Below are positions 14,412 to 16,725 of a DNA stretch of 16,725 nt, in pieces. Where the stretch lies: positions 1 to 16,725 of the forward strand of contig JAEDEG010000054.1 in assembly GCA_016293435.1 (NCBI GenBank), read 5' to 3'. The number at the start of each line of letters is the position of its first letter. The stretch's first letter is position 1. The stretch comes from Clostridia bacterium (GTDB lineage: Bacteria > Bacillota > Clostridia > UMGS1810). The translations under genes and the position numbers were made by a program. The notes under the pieces are model-generated. The model ran no database searches and was not told the DNA's origin. It worked only from the letters and a program-made list of their open reading frames with translations.

Positions 14412-15341
14412 TTATTCCGAAAACATAGGTGTAGACAAATATCTTTCACCGGTGTCAGGGAGCAACGCCACAATAATTTTTCCTTTATTCTCAGGCCTTT
14501 TTGCAAGCTCTGTTGCGGCAAATACAGACGCACCCGAAGATATTCCCACAAGCAAACCTTCTTTTCTTGCAAGTGTTCTGCCTGTTGCAAAAGCATCTTC
14601 GTTTTCAACCGTAATGATTTCATCGTATATTTTGGTGTTGAGAGTATCCGGTACAAACCCTGCGCCGATACCCTGGATTTTATGAGGACCGGGTGTGCCC
14701 TTTGAAAGCACCGGAGAACCTGCGGGTTCAACCGCAACGATTTTTACATTTGGATTTTGTGATTTCAGATATTCGCCAACACCCGATACCGTTCCGCCTG
14801 TACCGACTCCGGCTACAAAAATATCAACCTTTCCATCTGTATCCTTCCAAATTTCGGGACCTGTTGTCGCTTTGTGTGCAGCAGGATTTGCCGTGTTGGT
14901 AAACTGACTTGGAATAAAACTGTTCGGGGTTTGATCCGCAAGCTCCTGTGCTTTTGCGATTGCGCCCTTCATTCCCTTTGCACCTTCCGTTAAAACAAGT
15001 TCCGCACCGTAAGCTTTTAAAAGATTTCTGCGTTCCACGCTCATTGTTTCCGGCATGGTCAAAATAATTTTGTAACCTCTGGAAGCTGCCACTGCCGCAA
15101 GACCAATACCCGTGTTACCGCTGGTAGGCTCAATTATAACGGAATCAGGCTTTAAAAGTCCTTTTTCTTCTGCATCATCAATCATTGCTTTTGCAATTCT
15201 GTCTTTCACGCTTCCTGCAGGATTAAAATACTCGAGTTTTCCGTAAATGGTTGCCCCTAAATTCTCATGTTCATTGTAATTGGTCAGTTTCAAAAGAGGT
15301 GTACCACCAATTAAATCAGTAATTTTTTCATATGCTTTCAT
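14412..15341 (-). CDS. cysK: cysteine synthase A (O-acetylserine sulfhydrylase)
   Basis: Makes L-cysteine from O-acetylserine and sulfide with PLP, in the cytoplasm. It has 309 residues, the CysK length. Lys46 in NPAGSVKDR holds the cofactor, TSGNTG (73-78) is the substrate loop, GVGTGGT (178-184) binds the PLP phosphate, and GIGAGF plus SSGAS (268-272) complete the site. A cystathionine beta-synthase function is unlikely, as there is no CBS domain. The ATG follows AAGGAGAG at eight bases. It is preceded by a Cys-Cys leader peptide and followed by a Cys-rich small protein. Neither a cysteine T-box nor an S-box is present in the leader, so control probably lies in the operator and the leader peptide. 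Confidence 0.97.
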   Translation of the reverse strand: MKAYEKITDLIGGTPLLKLTNYNEHENLGATIYGKLEYFNPAGSVKDRIAKAMIDDAEEKGLLKPDSVIIEPTSGNTGIGLAAVAASRGYKIILTMPETMSVERRNLLKAYGAELVLTEGAKGMKGAIAKAQELADQTPNSFIPSQFTNTANPAAHKATTGPEIWKDTDGKVDIFVAGVGTGGTVSGVGEYLKSQNPNVKIVAVEPAGSPVLSKGTPGPHKIQGIGAGFVPDTLNTKIYDEIITVENEDAFATGRTLARKEGLLVGISSGASVFAATELAKRPENKGKIIVALLPDTGERYLSTPMFSE

Positions 15342-15389
15342 TATAAAATCTCTCCTTCTAAATATATTTAATATTTTAAAGATACTGTT

Positions 15390-15422
15390 TTACTTACAAC
15401 ATCGTTCACCATATATGTACAT
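15390..15422 (-). CDS. cysteine-rich leader peptide MYIYGERCCK upstream of cysK
   Basis: An ATG with GGAGG seven bases upstream, one of the best ribosome binding sites in the window, opens a ten-codon frame. It reads Met-Tyr-Ile-Tyr-Gly-Glu-Arg-Cys-Cys-Lys and then TAA. Both Cys codons are TGT and lie two codons before the end. It sits between the cysK promoter and cysK, 48 bases before the cysK start. The layout is that of an amino-acid-sensing leader peptide: ribosomes would stall at the Cys codons when Cys-tRNA is scarce. There is no clear terminator hairpin in the gap, only a weak AU-rich stem that could cover the start of the cysK ribosome binding site, so translational control is more likely than attenuation. 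Confidence 0.65.
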   Translation of the reverse strand: MYIYGERCCK

Positions 15423-15442
15423 ATGACCGCCTCCTCGGTATA

Positions 15443-15470
15443 ACCTATAATTCCTACTTGTTTTATAGGT
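15443..15470. promoter_or_regulatory. 28-bp palindromic operator at the cysK transcription start
   Basis: ACCTATAA (15443-15450) and TTATAGGT (15463-15470) are a perfect inverted repeat with a 12-base spacer. The predicted start near 15467 lies inside it, so a bound dimer would block transcription. The width suits Rrf2 proteins such as CymR, and the regulator gene is about 1.4 kb away. In the RNA the arms could also form a 5' hairpin. Confidence 0.6.
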
Positions 15471-15473
15471 GAT

Positions 15474-15502
15474 ATTATATCACTGTTTTCTTTTTCTGTC
15501 AA
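15474..15502 (-). promoter_or_regulatory. consensus sigma-A promoter of the cysK operon
   Basis: TTGACA (15497-15502) and TATAAT (15474-15479) on the minus strand, both perfect, are exactly 17 bases apart. So strong a promoter would need a repressor to be regulated. Confidence 0.85.
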
Positions 15503-15530
15503 GACTTTTTTTGATTTTATTATATTTTTC

Positions 15531-15671
15531 TTAAAAATATTTACAAAAGAGGCAAAAAAATCTATAGTACAAATTATAATAACTGCTGTTTGTTTTCATT
15601 TTATAGTAAACAGCCGTACCGTCAGCAGATACAATCTTATAGCCCTTCAAACGCCTGAAATTTCCACATTG
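15531..15671 (-). pseudogene. possible gene relic upstream of cysK
   Basis: The minus strand holds 46 open codons with protein-like content, including RLKGYKIVSADGTAVYYKMK, ending in TAA at 15531. A stop lies directly upstream and there is no good start. A second frame just before it reads MWKFQAFEGL then stop, as if a frameshift had split one gene. The family is not recognised. The segment also has an imperfect inverted repeat, CTGTTT/AAACAG. Read the other way it is the upstream region of the HTH gene. Confidence 0.25.
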
Positions 15672-15715
15672 TCATTGACAAGGCGGGAATTTTTATGGAA
15701 TTTTGCGATATTTTA

Positions 15716-15724
15716 TGCTATAAT
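15716..15724 (+). promoter_or_regulatory. extended -10 promoter of the HTH gene
   Basis: TGCTATAAT is a perfect extended -10 motif with no good -35 box at the right distance. Just downstream, AAGTAATGA and AAGTAATGG (15732-15740 and 15742-15750) repeat with a ten-base period, one helical turn, and could be an operator for the regulator itself. Confidence 0.5.
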
Positions 15725-15763
15725 TTATGATAAGTAATGAAAAGTAATGGAAAGGGTGAGAGT

Positions 15764-16725
15764 ATGGGTTTTTCCGATGTGCTAAAACTGTATCTGAACA
15801 AAACGCAGTCTACTGCGAAAGATCTGTCCGCTGCTTCGGGTATATCGGCTTCTGCCTTAAGCAGATATCGTTCTGGGAAGAGAATTCCTGATCAGGAACA
15901 GATTGAAAAGCTGATTTGCGGATTTGTTCATCTGGCAAGTGAGAACAACCCGGAACTTAATGAAGCAATTATCAGAAACGCTTTTTCAGAGTTTACAAAG
16001 AAGCCAAAGCTCGATTATGATGCCATCATTAAAAATCTCAATACTGCAATTGAAACGTTAGATATCAGCGTTTCAGGTCTTTCAAGAGCGCTGAGCTTTG
16101 ATTCGTCATATCTGTCGAGAATTCGGACGGGTCAGCGCAAACCTGCCGATATGGATAATTTTATTATCGAAACGGCAGAGTATATCGCAAGAACGAACTC
16201 ACCATTGGCAATTGCAGGGCTTATTGGACAACCCGCAGAAGAACTGGTTCCGGTAGGTCGGTGTGCATTAAAACTGTGTAGCTGGCTAAATTCCAAAACG
16301 ATTAGTCAGCATGATTATCTCGGAGAGTTTCTGTATCAACTGGATGCGTTCAATATTAAAACATATATGAGCAATAATCATTTTCCTGAGGCGGCTTATG
16401 CTCAGGAGTCGGAGATTTTATCTCTTCCGAAATACTATTACGGGTTTGACGAGATGAAAAAGGGCGAGCTGGATTTTTTCAGGACAGTTGCATCTTCGGG
16501 AGCAAATGGTACTGTATATATGTGTAACAGTATCCCTATGGAAGACTTGACCTTGGATGCGGCATATATGAGAGCATGGATGCAGACCATTGCAATGATG
16601 ATTATGAAGAGCGCGGATATCCGGATGATTCATGATGTTGATCGCCCGCCCGACGAGATGATGCTCGGGTTGATGAGCTGGATTCCGCTTTATATGACCG
16701 GAAAGGTCACTTCTTTCTATCTGAA
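15764..16725 (+). CDS. tandem helix-turn-helix transcriptional regulator, 3' end outside the window
   Basis: The frame is open for 320 codons to the window end. Residues about 10-50 form an XRE-like helix-turn-helix (STAKDLSAASGISASALSRY, then RSGKRIPD). Residues about 95-140 form a second one with the same pattern (SVSGLSRALSFDSSYLSRI, then RTGQRKPAD). After that comes a longer domain I do not recognise, with AELVPVG-like helices and the segment PKYYYGFDEMKKGELDFFRT. The C-terminal part presumably senses a ligand or partner. The ATG has AAAGGGTGAG about three bases upstream. It points away from the cysK promoter. Its codons are somewhat richer in G and C than those of its neighbours, a hint of transfer but no more. 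Confidence 0.85.
   Translation, partial: MGFSDVLKLYLNKTQSTAKDLSAASGISASALSRYRSGKRIPDQEQIEKLICGFVHLASENNPELNEAIIRNAFSEFTKKPKLDYDAIIKNLNTAIETLDISVSGLSRALSFDSSYLSRIRTGQRKPADMDNFIIETAEYIARTNSPLAIAGLIGQPAEELVPVGRCALKLCSWLNSKTISQHDYLGEFLYQLDAFNIKTYMSNNHFPEAAYAQESEILSLPKYYYGFDEMKKGELDFFRTVASSGANGTVYMCNSIPMEDLTLDAAYMRAWMQTIAMMIMKSADIRMIHDVDRPPDEMMLGLMSWIPLYMTGKVTSFYL

Noticed and set aside
15368..15412. Overlapping frame MVNDVVSKTVSLKY inside the cysK leader
   Set aside because: Its ATG has no ribosome binding site at a useful distance, whereas the ATG ten bases upstream has GGAGG at seven bases. It could matter only as an alternative to the Cys leader.
15342..15470. Cysteine T-box or S-box riboswitch in the cysK leader
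   Set aside because: The leader is only about 125 bases and lacks the T-box sequence and any terminator/antiterminator stems, and the S-box core is absent.

Overview
The window looks like chromosomal DNA of a low-GC, anaerobic Firmicute of the class Clostridia, probably a gut lineage near Oscillospirales. The case rests on AT-rich intergenic DNA with consensus sigma-A promoters, strong AGGAGG-type ribosome binding sites, GTG/TTG starts, ATP-dependent PEP carboxykinase, an Rrf2 regulator next to cysK, and a trio of small genes of a kind I know from spore-forming Clostridia. The family-level placement is inference.

Left to right. At 1-54 the window opens inside the last two domains of a group II intron on the + strand. 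Two minus-strand genes follow: a 12-TM-type anion/Na+ permease (720-2081) and a cytidylate-kinase-like protein (62-673). Next come an auxin-efflux-type carrier (2352-3293, minus) and glutamate racemase murI (3415-4179, plus) fired from back-to-back promoters, then a MATE exporter (4323-5684, minus). A two-hairpin repeat is scattered through this part: two near-identical 96-bp copies (2261-2356, 4181-4276) and one diverged, inverted copy (5718-5787). Then come pckA (6040-7623), an exported orphan protein (7819-9132), and an arginine operon argD-argF-GNAT (11837 down to 9229) whose -10 box is overlapped by an ArgR-type site.

From 12246 to 13153 lies a tight + strand operon of three small proteins. 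It has a sporulation-type promoter motif upstream. Downstream is a three-hairpin RNA that ends in a terminator and exposes an anti-Shine-Dalgarno CCTCCT.

The most interesting part is 13507-15502, a cysteine module. An Rrf2 regulator with three cysteines spaced like the IscR cluster ligands converges on a cysK operon. That operon has a perfect consensus promoter, a 28-bp palindrome at the start of transcription (with a related half-site pair over the regulator's own promoter), a 10-codon leader peptide MYIYGERCCK with tandem Cys codons behind a strong ribosome binding site, cysK itself, and a 46-residue Cys-rich protein (CCCTSCCKC). I infer dual control: repression by the Rrf2 protein plus translation-coupled sensing of Cys-tRNA at the leader, with the Cys-rich protein as a cysteine/metal sink or sensor. 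No part of this has been tested.

The right edge carries the first 320 codons of a tandem-HTH regulator (15764 onward). Two short coding-like relics (13336-13464, 15531-15671) suggest past gene loss around the cysteine module.
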